Shown here piece after piece: positions 11,786 to 22,300 of a DNA stretch of 64,000 nucleotides (position 1 is its first letter; the number at the start of each line of letters is the position of its first letter). Under the pieces are notes generated by a model. That model had not been told where the DNA came from. It did no database searches and saw only the letters and a program-made list of their open reading frames with translations. Both the position numbers and the translations under genes were made by a program. This DNA is from Mytilus californianus. Its lineage: Eukaryota > Mollusca > Bivalvia > Mytilida > Mytilidae. The DNA is taken from NCBI RefSeq assembly GCF_021869535.1, contig NW_026262679.1:83883143-83947142 (forward strand). The letters are read 5' to 3'.

Positions 11786-13050
11786 TTATTGCGAACCCAA
11801 TGGAAGTTTTCCACAGTGCCATCTCTATCTTGACCAGGTATTTAAACTTTTGTAAGTTCACCTGTCCTATTGAATGAATACAATAGCTATTTTTCTCTGT
11901 GTAGTTTATTCACTGGGACCTATAAATTTCTTCTAAGAGAAATCTATCACTCATTGATTAATTTTCCTGAGTAAAAAAAATTTCTTATATATAGACAAAA
12001 ATACTTTTTTATACTCATTAACTGCGTGTGATGATGTATTTATTCAATATTAATAATATATTTTCATTCAGTTTAATATAAACATTGATTCAATCATAAA
12101 AAGTTGATTTCAAAAAAAAGTTTTGTCAATGTTCCTATTGAAATTTGATTTTTTTTTGTCTAGTTATAGAATACATTTAAGAAGATCTTAATTTGAACAT
12201 CATAATTTTCAAGTTTTTATTCATGTCAAACAAATTTTTTTTTAAAAGGAACAATGTTGAAAGTTTTGTCAGAAATCAACTTTTTATGATTGAATCAATG
12301 TTTATATTAAACTGAATGAAAATATATTATAAATATATTATTAATATAACATAAATCAACGCTAACATGTTTAACCCGCCACATTCTGTATGTATGTGCC
12401 TGTCCCAAGTCAGGAGCCTGTAATTCAGTGGTTGTTGTTTGTTTATGTGTTACATATTTGTTTTTCGTTCATTTTTTGTACATAAATTAGGCGGTTAGTT
12501 TTCTCGTTTGAATTGTTTTACATTGTCATTTCGGGGTCTTTTATAGCTGACTGTGCTGTATGGGCTTTGCTCATTGTTGAAGGCCGTACAGAGACCTATA
12601 GTTGTTAATTTCTGTGTCATTTGGTCTCTTGTGGAGAGATGTCTCATTGGCAATCATACCACATCTTCTTTTTTATATTTTATTAATGTTTCAACTTTGC
12701 ATCACTGTTTCCATTCAACCGATTGAAAATATATTATCAATATTGAATAAATATAACATCACATGCAGTTTTGAGTATAAAACTTGGATGGGGAGTTGTC
12801 TCATTGGCACTCATACCACATCTTCCTATATCTATTTTCCTCTATTTACAAGATTTTTTTTTTACTCAGGTAAATTAATCAATGAGTGATAGATTTCTCT
12901 TAGAAGAAATTTAAAGGTCCCAGTGAAAAAACTACATGGAGAACAATAGCTATTGTATTTATTCAATAGGACAGGTGAACTTACAAAAGTTTAAATACCT
13001 GGTCAAGATAGAGATGGCACTGTGGAAAACTTTCATTGGGTTCGCAATAA
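11786..13050. mobile_element. Foldback element FB, copy 1 (1,265 bp)
   Basis: Long terminal inverted repeats: TTATTGCGAACCCAATGGAA at 11786 against its inverse ending 13050, the match continuing for roughly 200 bp (for example 'gaccaggtatttaaactttt' near 11833 and its inverse near 13000). A second, inner inverted pair (about 12040-12160 against 12240-12345, 'aaaaagttgatttca'-type words) lies in the left half. The centre-right contains an R1 repeat (12361-12665, minus) and a second R1 head (about 12783-12830). No transposase frame. A second copy is at 57314-58452. No convincing target duplication. Confidence 0.8.
12361..12665 (-). repeat. Dispersed repeat R1, nearly full copy inside foldback element
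   Basis: Reading on the minus strand from 12665: GATGTGGTATGATTGCCAAT, then 'gagacatctctccacaagag', then 'ggccttcaacaatgagcaaa', and on to 'acaggctcctgacttgggac' and 'agaatgtggcgggttaaaca' near 12370. It is the most complete R1 in the window and defines the family at about 300 bp. Its position inside the foldback element shows the two are nested or share ancestry. Confidence 0.7.
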
Positions 13051-13150
13051 TGTAAATGTCTCAGTGTATTCCAGTGTCAATGATTTTTTTATGCAATAAA
13101 TCTTTCTACTTTTGTCTTTTTATTTAAGTTTGCCTCAACAAATACAAATA

Positions 13151-13357
13151 CTGTAAATTCAGAAATTATTGCATGCATTTATTATTGCGGTTTTTGAAGA
13201 ATGGACATAAATGCGAGATTAATTATTGCGAGTTCAGGAAAAGTGGCATACAGATATATGCATCATATATCAGAATGCGAGTTCTTATTATTGCCATACT
13301 CACCCACTCGCATTATTCGCAATAATAAAATCCTCGCAATAATTTCTGAATTTACAG
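13151..13357. mobile_element. 207-bp MITE with TA target site, copy 1
   Basis: Inverted ends CTGTAAATTCAGAAATTATT (13151) and the complement AATAATTTCTGAATTTACAG (ends 13357), flanked on both sides by TA (13149-13150, 13358-13359). TA duplication and the short palindromic body suggest a Tc1/mariner-type non-autonomous element. A related copy lies at 32811-33004 in a VPS45 intron. Confidence 0.8.
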
Positions 13358-13653
13358 TAATTCATAATATTCTAGTACCATCATCCTCCATAACTGGTAT
13401 CTGAATGTGAATATTGAGTATCTAATTCACAACATATATACTATTCAGGTTATGTTATCTTGTACACATAACATGCATAATGTGACCCATAAAAGCATTG
13501 TCTGAAAAGCAACCAACACAGTTGTATGAACTCAAAATCCAAGTTGCCAGTGTCAAACAGCTAGGAGTAAAAGTGACTACTTTATATGGCATGTGTCTTA
13601 AGTTGAACCAGGCAAAGATGATGTCCCCACAATAAACTTCAATTGTTTACATC

Positions 13654-14815
13654 CTTGTTCTGTGGTAGATATTTATATCATCGTTAATCATGCCACTTTA
13701 TATGGTATATAGTTGTCTCATCGATAATTATGCCACGTTTTATGGTAGATAGTTGACTAATGAGCAATCTTGCTGCAGGTTTCTATGGTAGTGTTTTGAC
13801 TCATTGGCAATCATGCCACGTGTTATATGGTAGATGGTTGTCTAATTAGCAGTCTTGTCATATGCTCTATAGCATATAATTGTCTCATTGACAATTTTGC
13901 CATATGTTATATGGTAGATAGTTGTCTCATCTGCAATAGTGCTACATGTTCTGTGGTAGATAGTTGCTTCATCAGCAATCTTGTCACATGTTATATGGTA
14001 GAGTGTTGACTTATTGGCAGTCATGCAACATGTTATATGATTGATTGTTGCCTCATTGGTGGCAATGGCAATCACACCACATGTCCTTTGGTAGATAGAA
14101 GTTTCATCGGTAATCATGCCATGTTGAATGGTAGATTTTTGACTAATTAGCAATCTTGCTGCAGGTTCTATTGTAGTGTTGACTCATTAGCAATCATGGG
14201 ACATGTTATATGGTAGATAGTTGTCTAATTAGAAATCTTGCCACATGTTATATGCTGGATAGTTGTCTCATCAGCAATAATGCCACATGTTCTATTGTAG
14301 ATAGTTGTCTCATAGGCATTCTTGCCACATGTTATATGATAGTTGTCTCATAGGCAATAATGCCACATATTCTATTGTAGATAGTTGTCTCATTGGCAAT
14401 CTTGCCACATGTTATATGATAGAGTGTGGACTCATTGGCAGTGATGAAACGTGTTATATGATTGATAGTTTTCTCATTGGAGGCAATGATAATGATGCCA
14501 CTTTTTCTCTTGAAGACAGTTTGTCTGGCAATCATGCTACATGTTATATGGTAGATAGTTGTCTCATTGGCCATCATGCCCCATATTCTGTGTTAGATAT
14601 GGTAGATAGTTGTCTCGTTGGCAATCATGCCACATGTTATATGGTAGATAGTTGTCTCTTGGCAATCTTGCCACATGTTATATGGTGGATAATTGTCTCA
14701 TTGGCAATCTTGCCACGTTATATGGTAGATAGTTGACTAATGAGCAATCTTGCTGCAGGTTTCTATGGTAGTGTTTTGACTTATGGTAGATCATCGTCTC
14801 ATTTGCAGTAATACA
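13654..14815. repeat. 42-bp minisatellite, about 27 degenerate units
   Basis: Unit of about 42 bp built on 'ggtagatagttgtctcattg' plus 'gcaatcatgccacatgttat'. For example three adjacent units at 13912-14037 are 42 bp each. Variation includes 'gttgactcattggcagtcatg', and larger indels such as 'ctcattggtggcaatggcaat'. Because 42 is a multiple of three, long frames run through it on both strands (13842-14153 minus, 14305-14736 plus). They are repeat artefacts. The core 'ttgtctcattggcaatcat.ccaca' is the reverse complement of the R1 head. Confidence 0.88.
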
Positions 14816-14865
14816 TGTACCACTTCTCATATTTTTATATTGAAATGTTTATGCAATGCACTCAT

Positions 14866-15147
14866 AATTGATGTCATAATTTTCTGCTAATCTACTGTTC
14901 ATTAAATGCAACACGACGGGTGCCACATGTTGAGCAGGATCTTCTTTCCCTTCCAGAACACCACAGAACATGTAGCACTATTGCAGATGAGACAACTATT
15001 TACCATATAACATGTCCTTTTCATACACATAGTTTCCTACCAGGTTATCTAACAAACGGAAGGGTAAGCAGATCCTGCTCCACATGTGGCACCGGTCGTG
15101 TTGCATTTAATGAACAGTAGATTAGCAGAAAATTATGACATCAAACT
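14866..15147. mobile_element. Palindromic element with R3-type arms
   Basis: Left arm from 14868 ('gatgtcataattttctgcta', 'atctactgttcattaaatgc', 'aacacgacgggtgccacatg') is inverted in the right arm ending about 15147 ('gtggcaccggtcgtgttgca', 'tttaatgaacagtagattag'); arms are close to 98 bp. Between them, 14970-15015 holds 'gcagatgagacaactattta', an inverted unit of the adjacent 42-bp minisatellite. Arm words also occur in the R3 fragments at 18684-18731 and 54936. Confidence 0.75.
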
Positions 15148-15149
15148 TT

Positions 15150-15736
15150 TCATTTAAATATGTACTGCAAATCATAACTGAATTTTCGAAAATGTGCCGA
15201 AACTACAATAAACAGCGACAGATTCAGAAGTATCTCATTTTCGTGCATATCATGGTTCTTTGAGGGGAAGCACAACGATTATAAATTTGTCACCCAGCAT
15301 GCCCAGGTTTGATAGCAGTATAAGATAACCTTATCTTGAAAACTCAATGTTGACATTATACAGTCATTGTCCTCTAGTCAATGCTGGGGGATAGTTGTCT
15401 CAATGGTAATCTTATTGCATTTTTATACTGGATAATATAGATGAAGTTAAGGAAAGCTCAGAACTTATTAGGTAGCTATGTATATATATTGACTTAATCC
15501 TTGCCCTCAAAATTTATTTTAACAGCTTATGCCCCTTCTGGAAAGACATACAAAAATCTCCAAAGACAGCTAGTTGATCAATAGAGAAGGCTCAAATTTA
15601 CTTGATTTTAATCATTTGTGTGCATTACCTATTTGGACTGTTACATGTGTTAATCATTAGAATTGTAAAATTGTCAACAAAATTATTTCTGAAAGTACAG
15701 TTACTCTTTAAACATTCACTGAGCAAACCAGTAGAA
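15150..15736. other. 3' flank of EARS2, no gene seen
   Basis: AT-rich DNA downstream of the minus-strand EARS2 stop. An ATTAAA-type signal read on the minus strand occurs near 15606, plausible but unremarkable as a poly(A) signal. One stray minisatellite-like unit ('gggatagttgtctcaatggt') sits near 15388. Confidence 0.45.
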
Positions 15737-17332
15737 TTAGTTTTCAGTTCTGCTTCTTGCTGATTCCTTCTCTTCACAAATACAACTTGCATGTTTAAGT
15801 CTCTCTAAAGTTTTTGATTTTCCAAGTACTGTCATAATCTCTCCAACAGATGGACCTTCCTTCAATCCTGATAAACACATTCTTAAAAATTTCATGTATG
15901 GAGCAAATTTCACATTCATATTTTTAGCATTCTTTCTCATTTCTGATCCAACACTGGATTCATCAAATGTGTCCATATTTCTAACACATTCTATACATGA
16001 TTGTAAAACTTCCAAAGGATTAGAAATATCTATATTTGAAATATCAATCTTATCAGGCTTTAACCATAGGAACTCAAAATCACTGCCAGCTAGTTCATCC
16101 AGTCGGCTTATTCTGTTTTGACACCAACAAAGGATCTGCTTCAAGTATTCAGTTGACAAATCATCTAGTTGTAAATCCAATGAAAGATTTCCAGAATACT
16201 TACTAATAATGATTTTTCTAATTTTTTCAGTTAGTTCATTTATTGCTCCATCTGCGATTTTTCTCTGAATAAACATCTGATTAAGCCTATCCAAATGTGC
16301 TGGATCTAGTCTACCAGATGTTCTCTTCACTGTACTTAAATTGAAATTTTTTACCAACTCATCAAGTTTCAGAACTTCGCTATCTGTCTTTGTGAATCCA
16401 CCTCCTGGAAGAGTTATATAGTTTAATAATGCTTCTGAATAATATCCCAACTTCATAAAATGTTCAACATGAATATCTCCCTGGCGTTTAGATAATTTTG
16501 TCCCATCATTATTCATTATAAGCGGTAAGTGAGCGTATTTCGGTGGTGTCCAACCAAATGCTTGGTATATCATTAAATGTTTTGGAGTTGATAGTTGCCA
16601 CTCTACTCCTCTTAAAACATGAGTGATTTTCATAAGATAGTCATCAACAACATTTGCAAAATGGTAAGTTGGATAATTGTCCGTTTTCATCAAGACTGGA
16701 TCACCCTCGTTTTCAGTTAAATCAATTTCTATAGGTCCATATACCAAATCATCAAAAGGTTCAGCAAGTTGTACTAGTTTTAATCTTACTACATATGGTA
16801 TACCTTTCTGCAGTTTGTCTTGCCTCTCTTCATCTGATAGATGGCGACACCTGCCATCATATCTAGGAGTTTCCCGATTTCTCAATGCTTCTTTTCTGAG
16901 CAAATCTAAACGTTTTTGGCTGCAAAAGCATTTGTAAGCAGTACCATTCTGCAGCAGAGTCTCAATATATTTTTGGTACAAATGAAGCCTTTCTGACTGT
17001 ACATATGGTCCATAATCTCCACCCGAAAATGGACCTTCATCTGGATGAACAGAAGCCCACTGAAGAATATTACACAAGTTTTCAACAGCCCCTGGCACTT
17101 TTCTTGTCTGGTCAGTGTCCTCAATTCTTAGAATAAATTTGCCATTGTTAGCCTTTGCATATAAAAAATTGTATAATGCAGTTCGTAATGATCCAAGATG
17201 AAGTTGACCAGTAGGCGAGGGAGCAAATCTTACTCTTACACAATTAACTGACCGTGATACATGAAAACATCTTAATATATTCCACCTATTCAAATGTTTA
17301 AAAGGACTATAGAAACTCTTTGTTAATACCAT
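15737..17332 (-). CDS. EARS2: Glutamyl-tRNA synthetase, mitochondrial (EARS2), 531 aa, single exon
   Basis: Class I aminoacyl-tRNA synthetase that charges mitochondrial tRNA-Glu (and, in animals, probably tRNA-Gln before amidation). Residues 1-30 are basic and serine-rich, fitting a mitochondrial presequence. The Rossmann core starts RVRFAPSPTGQLHLGSLRTA, giving the HIGH-type motif as HLGS (45-48). LRIEDTDQT follows at 68-76 and the KMSKS-type loop is KLSKR (279-283), preceded by DGT. The C-terminal helical part ends in RMCLSG and is of normal length against about 520 residues in human. The whole frame is uninterrupted, whereas the human gene has several introns. On the minus strand a good splice acceptor (TGTCTTTTCAG, AG at 17373-17374) lies about 40 bp before the ATG, suggesting a 5' UTR intron. 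Stop TAA at 15737-15739. Confidence 0.95.
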   Translation of the reverse strand: MVLTKSFYSPFKHLNRWNILRCFHVSRSVNCVRVRFAPSPTGQLHLGSLRTALYNFLYAKANNGKFILRIEDTDQTRKVPGAVENLCNILQWASVHPDEGPFSGGDYGPYVQSERLHLYQKYIETLLQNGTAYKCFCSQKRLDLLRKEALRNRETPRYDGRCRHLSDEERQDKLQKGIPYVVRLKLVQLAEPFDDLVYGPIEIDLTENEGDPVLMKTDNYPTYHFANVVDDYLMKITHVLRGVEWQLSTPKHLMIYQAFGWTPPKYAHLPLIMNNDGTKLSKRQGDIHVEHFMKLGYYSEALLNYITLPGGGFTKTDSEVLKLDELVKNFNLSTVKRTSGRLDPAHLDRLNQMFIQRKIADGAINELTEKIRKIIISKYSGNLSLDLQLDDLSTEYLKQILCWCQNRISRLDELAGSDFEFLWLKPDKIDISNIDISNPLEVLQSCIECVRNMDTFDESSVGSEMRKNAKNMNVKFAPYMKFLRMCLSGLKEGPSVGEIMTVLGKSKTLERLKHASCICEEKESARSRTEN

Positions 17333-17371
17333 TGCTGTATATTCTCTTTATTTCTTTAAACAACAAAATCA

Positions 17372-17384
17372 CCTGAAAAGACAT
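17372..17384 (-). promoter_or_regulatory. Candidate 5' UTR splice acceptor of EARS2
   Basis: Minus strand reads 'ttatgtcttttcag|gtgattttg', a pyrimidine tract and CAG shortly before the EARS2 start codon. If used, a non-coding first exon lies further up in 17400-19347. Predicted from sequence only. Confidence 0.45.
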
Positions 17385-19347
17385 AAATTAAACATAGTAT
17401 CAAAAATTTCTATTGCAGACATGGTAGAGGATGTTAATGTTCTTTGTTTACTGTGGAATTATCTATTTTTCGTGGACACCAATTCCTTTTCTAAAAAAGT
17501 TCATCGGAAGATACCAAGACGCTGTTGATAAATATTCCGTATCAACTTTACAAATAATACATGATGGCCTTGGAAGTATAGATTCTAGGTACTGACGTTG
17601 TTTATCATCTTAATTACGTGTTATAGCTATATATAGTCTTCTTTTATTTGTCTTTGAAATTATAACCTTTACTGTTTAGTCCATTTTTGGTAATATCCTT
17701 TTGGCATGGTGGTTTGGGGGGGGGGGGGGGCAAAAACTGGGCATGTTCTTTTTAAGCAAAAAGTTTGATTTTCAATTTTTTAAAGACTTATTTCTTTCTA
17801 TTCATGAACGTAAAAAATAGTTTTTATTGAGAATTAGTCATGTAATCATACAGGTCTGCCAACTTTTCAAAATCTCCATGGGAATGATCATGATGATGGG
17901 GGATTTTCAGCACAAGAGGACCTAATGCTCCTTTTATATTGTCATACATGTCATAAGTGTTTTTAATCTACTACTTGAATGTCTGTTCTGAGGTGTTCAC
18001 TTTATATAATAAAGAATTTCAAACTTCAGGTCAACACCTTTCATGGGGGATATCCCCCAACCCCATAAATCTGGATAGTTGGCAGGTCTGCAAGTTATTC
18101 CTAGCTATCATACCTACAAACATGCTGTATGTATAAATATGTCTAAACATGTGACAAATTTACTAAAGATGTTCTCCACCGGATAACTTGTGGTTATACA
18201 GGGCATAGACACCATAAGCTATATATACTTTTAGGAAAGGAATTACACGACTAAGGAAAGCTATGAATCGAGTGGTCTAGGGTGCTCAGGTCATTATTAA
18301 GTGCAGGCGATGTTACAATTATGATATCTGAAGCATATGCGACACATATAAAAAATATGATATTGCTGCAAACTTAAAAACTTTAAGAAGGGGCAGTCTC
18401 AAGAATCTTTTGACCAGAATGCGGGATTTAACTATTTAATACACAGGCATCATACAGTAATATTCTGGAATACCCAGTTAAATCATAGGAATTCTGAATT
18501 GGGGATTAAATTATATCATGATGCGGGAACAGTCACATTGTTTTCACAGAAATTGAAATAAGGATTTGGCATTTATTTTCTAACATGTCTAAAGGAGGGA
18601 CGAAAGATACCAGAGGGACAGTCAAACTCATAGATCGAAAACAAACTGATAACGCCATGGCCAAAAATATCTCTGATGCTCCGGAAGGGTAAGCAGATCC
18701 TGCTCCACATGTGGCACCCGTCGTGTTGCTTATGTTATTACAAATCTGGTAAATAGTCTAATTCGGTAGGTCACATTTGTGAAAAGGGAAGGGTATTGTA
18801 GTTACGACATAAGGAACATATCCGATATCATCTGTGAAAAGCATTCACGATGAGACCCCTTCATGCCCCATATATACCCCTCTTTCATGTCTTTATAAAG
18901 GTCTGTTTGCCTTAAACAATATCTAAGAGGTTGTACACAGCCAAAATGTGTAAACAAGGCTGAAAGAGTATCAAGAACAGTTAATCTAAGGATGTTTATA
19001 GTACATAAAAATTCTTGGGTTATCATAATATATCACTTTGTTATGACTGTTATTTGTAAAGGATCCCCTTTTTTTACTGCTTTTCTTCATTCACTGATAT
19101 CTGTTCATCTAACAAAGTGCCAATGCTCCTTTTGTGTAGAATACCTTTTAGTGCATCAACATATTTGGACTTTTCTCTGAAGATTTACCAGAGCTACTCA
19201 CCGTGATTGTACCAACACATTTCAATTCCGGATTCTCAGATCTCAACCGATCAATTTGTATTTTAGATTTGATTTTCAGCTTCCGGTTTACAAATTGTCT
19301 AAACTGTCAAAATTTTTCATTTTTTGGTGACTGTATAAACAGAGAAA
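17385..19347. other. Divergent spacer between EARS2 and VPS45
   Basis: About 2 kb separating the head-to-head genes, so both promoters should be here. No clear TATA or initiator was assigned. Contents: a fragment of a common 'ctgtggaattat...cgtggacaccaatt' repeat at 17445-17485, a run of 15 G at 17716-17730, and an R3 fragment at 18590-18735. No additional gene seen. Confidence 0.5.
18590..18735 (-). repeat. Dispersed repeat R3, reverse orientation
   Basis: Contains 'cgaaagataccagagggaca', 'aaactgataacgccatggcc' and 'gaagggtaagcagatcctgc' then 'acatgtggcacccgtcgtgt'. The plus-orientation form is at 34868-35075 ('ggatctgcttacccttccgg' ... 'accatggcgttgtcagttta' ... 'tatctttcgcctc') and 54936-55185. 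A dispersed non-coding family. Confidence 0.65.
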
Positions 19348-22300
19348 ATGAATGTTATTTTAGCTATAAAGCAGTATATCAGTAAAATGATTGAAGACAG
19401 TGGGCCTGGAATGAAAGTTTTGTTGATGGATAAAGACACTGTGAGTACTTCAAACGAAAAAAATGCGGACAGATCACAGGAGTTATAATTTTAGTAGGAT
19501 ATTTTTATATGATGGTAACCCGAATAATTCAGTCCCTCCCCGTGATCGACTCTCCCAATGTAGCCATCGTAGAGCAGTGGAATATAACGACTGAATTATT
19601 CGGGTTAATATGATGGGAACAAAATATAGGACCTACATGTATAAAAATAACCCTCAGCCAGAAGGTCATGATCTCACAAAATTGATGTCACTTTGCAGAT
19701 CACTTGAAATTCGTGATCACAATACTCTTCAATAGTCAATACGGGTTTGAAATTTAATCCATTATTGTTGTTTTTTGTGATTGTGTATTATACAATCATA
19801 GAAGCATTATATTAAGATATAAGATGACATGACTTTTAGATACATGTTAGAAATAAATTAACAAAATTGAATAAATTGTTTATTACAGTTAAGATCAGTT
19901 AACTTAAGTTACATGTATAAGCATCTTAATGTTCTTAGTCACAGCAATTGTCATTAATTTCAATTTTAATTGTTCTATGTTTTTTGTATTCATCTGTCAA
20001 TTATGATCACTTTGACAATGTTTGGTATTAAATATGTTTTTCCTATTTAATTGTTTCTAAAATTACAAATAATTTTTTAAAGCTACAAATAAGAATAATA
20101 TACATGTACATGTATACATGCAAAGAATTGTTTGAGGAATTTTAAACAATTTATTGTATGTTAAGTAGTAGGAAAAAAATATTTTTAGTGTCGAAATAAA
20201 AAGAAAATTCGGGCATTGAACATGTTGAAAGAACTTTAAAATTATAAGGTGTTAATATATACAGAAAAAAACTTTGAAAAATGTATTGTCCTGTATCTCC
20301 ATTTCTCATCTGATTAGATACTAATAAAAATTAAACTGATAACACCACCATCCCATTACAAAAGTGTAAATTTTTATAAGCTCTCAACTCAGCAACAGAA
20401 AATATTTTAACTTTCAATAACAAAAGAACCACTTCTAATTTTAATTGATTCTTTTAAGTTTTTCAATCAATCTCCTTAGACAATTTGAAATTTATCTTTG
20501 TTATAAATTTTACAGAAAAAAAAAATATACTTATAAACTTTCAATGGTTTGTTATATAAAATGAAAGGTAGAAACTGTAAAGATAGATACATGTAGACAA
20601 CAAAAACTAAAAACCAACGGAAAATAGAATTTAAAAAATGGAAAACTTCATTTGAAACTGTCATCGAAAGTGTTGATTATTTATATTAACATGTAAAAGG
20701 AAATCAAAATTGGAACATGTGGAAATTATTGTTTATTAAACAAATGTTCTGTTTCCTTTTCTTTATCTGAAAAAAAATTATTAAAGGAAAGTTGATGTAA
20801 ATTTCTTCAATAGCTTACAAGTGAGGTTAAAATCTTTCTTTGGACAAACCTTTATTTTACTTTAATAAAAACATCTTTTTATGCCCCCGCTGTAGCGGTG
20901 GGGGCATTAAGTTTTACCCTTGTCAGTCTGTACATACGTACGTCCAATTGAATCAACTACAATCAATGCTTTATACAATGCAATGTTTAATTTTGACTTC
21001 CACTGATAAAACACAGATCAAGTTTAATTTGGGTAGTATCACTTTAACCATTATTGAGTTATGCCCCTTTATAAATCGAAAGATTGCAAAATTTTTAGTT
21101 TCCATTCTGTAACTTAAGTTTGCCCCAACCAAACATTATGAAACCTATACACAATATTCATTACCACAAAACTAAGATCAAGTACAAACTTTTTATTTCC
21201 GTTTTCTAACTTTAGTTTGCCTCAACCAAATGTTATGAGACGTACACACAATGCTTATTACCACAAAACTCAGATTAAGTACGAAATTTGGGTAGCGTCA
21301 CTTATACCATTCTTCAGTTACGTCCCTTTATAACTATATGATATGCAAGCAGGGGCATCATCTGTGTCCACATGTGGACACTATCCACATTTATTTTTCA
21401 ATAACATACAGGACTTAGATTTTTTTTAAACACAATATACAATATAGAACTTTTTTTTTATACTAATTTTCAATCAAACATTTTTTTTCACTTCCCTTCC
21501 ATTTGCAATCTGACATGTCTGAAATATAATTTTTTTCAAGAAATTAAGAAGTAAAAGATTTATTAACAAAATACCCTCGATAAAAGACCATGATGATTAC
21601 AAATAAGTCAATTTTCAAAAGTACAAATTACTATTTTGTCCAGAGTTGACAAATGGTGTGAAACTTGTCTATTGTGAAAGCTATGTGTTGACCTAGATAT
21701 AGATTATTTCTTCTTCTTTTTTTTTTTGGGGGGGGGGGTGTTTTTGAATTGATGATATCTCATTGACATTACCTCTCCTCTCATAGATAAAGAAGAACAT
21801 GAATAATGTAATATAATGCTATGTCAAACATACATGTTCCCCTCTATAAAGTGTCAAAAAATGCAATTTATCATGTTTATGTGAAATGTTTCATGGATAT
21901 TTCTTTTCCAATGTACATTGAGCTAATTCTGTGATCTGGTCACAATAATCTTATTACATTTTTGTATTTGATTTTTACAGACCAGCATTGTCAGTATGGT
22001 TTATGCACAGTCAGAAATCCTACAGAAAGAAGTATACTTATTTGAAAGAATAGACTCTGCAGGCAGAGAAACCATGAAGCACCTAAAATGTATTGCTTTT
22101 GTCAGACCAACCAAAGAAAATGTAGAATTATTAGCACAAGAACTAAGAATGTCTAAATATGGGTTATATTATATTTGTAAGTAACAGTGCATGTAATATT
22201 GCAAGTAATAGTTTGAATAAACACAGCTATTTAAGATATTTATCCTCATACATGTACTCATATAATTTATAACCTGAATCTTCTACAAGGTATCTATCTA

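Noticed and set aside
12602..12889. 95-residue frame, with a near twin at 58049-58291
   Set aside because: Both are inside the two foldback copies and span R1; similarity reflects the element, not a gene family.
13842..14736. Frames of 103 and 143 residues with repeated 'MVDSCLIGNHATCYM'-type sequence
   Set aside because: Both strands are open through a 42-bp minisatellite (multiple of three). Cys-rich look is a by-product of the unit.
17404..17530. Possible first exon of a divergent gene (ATG at 17420, about 37 codons)
   Set aside because: The frame soon stops, and part of it ('ctgtggaattat...gtggacaccaatt') matches a dispersed repeat seen at 28388 and 25290.
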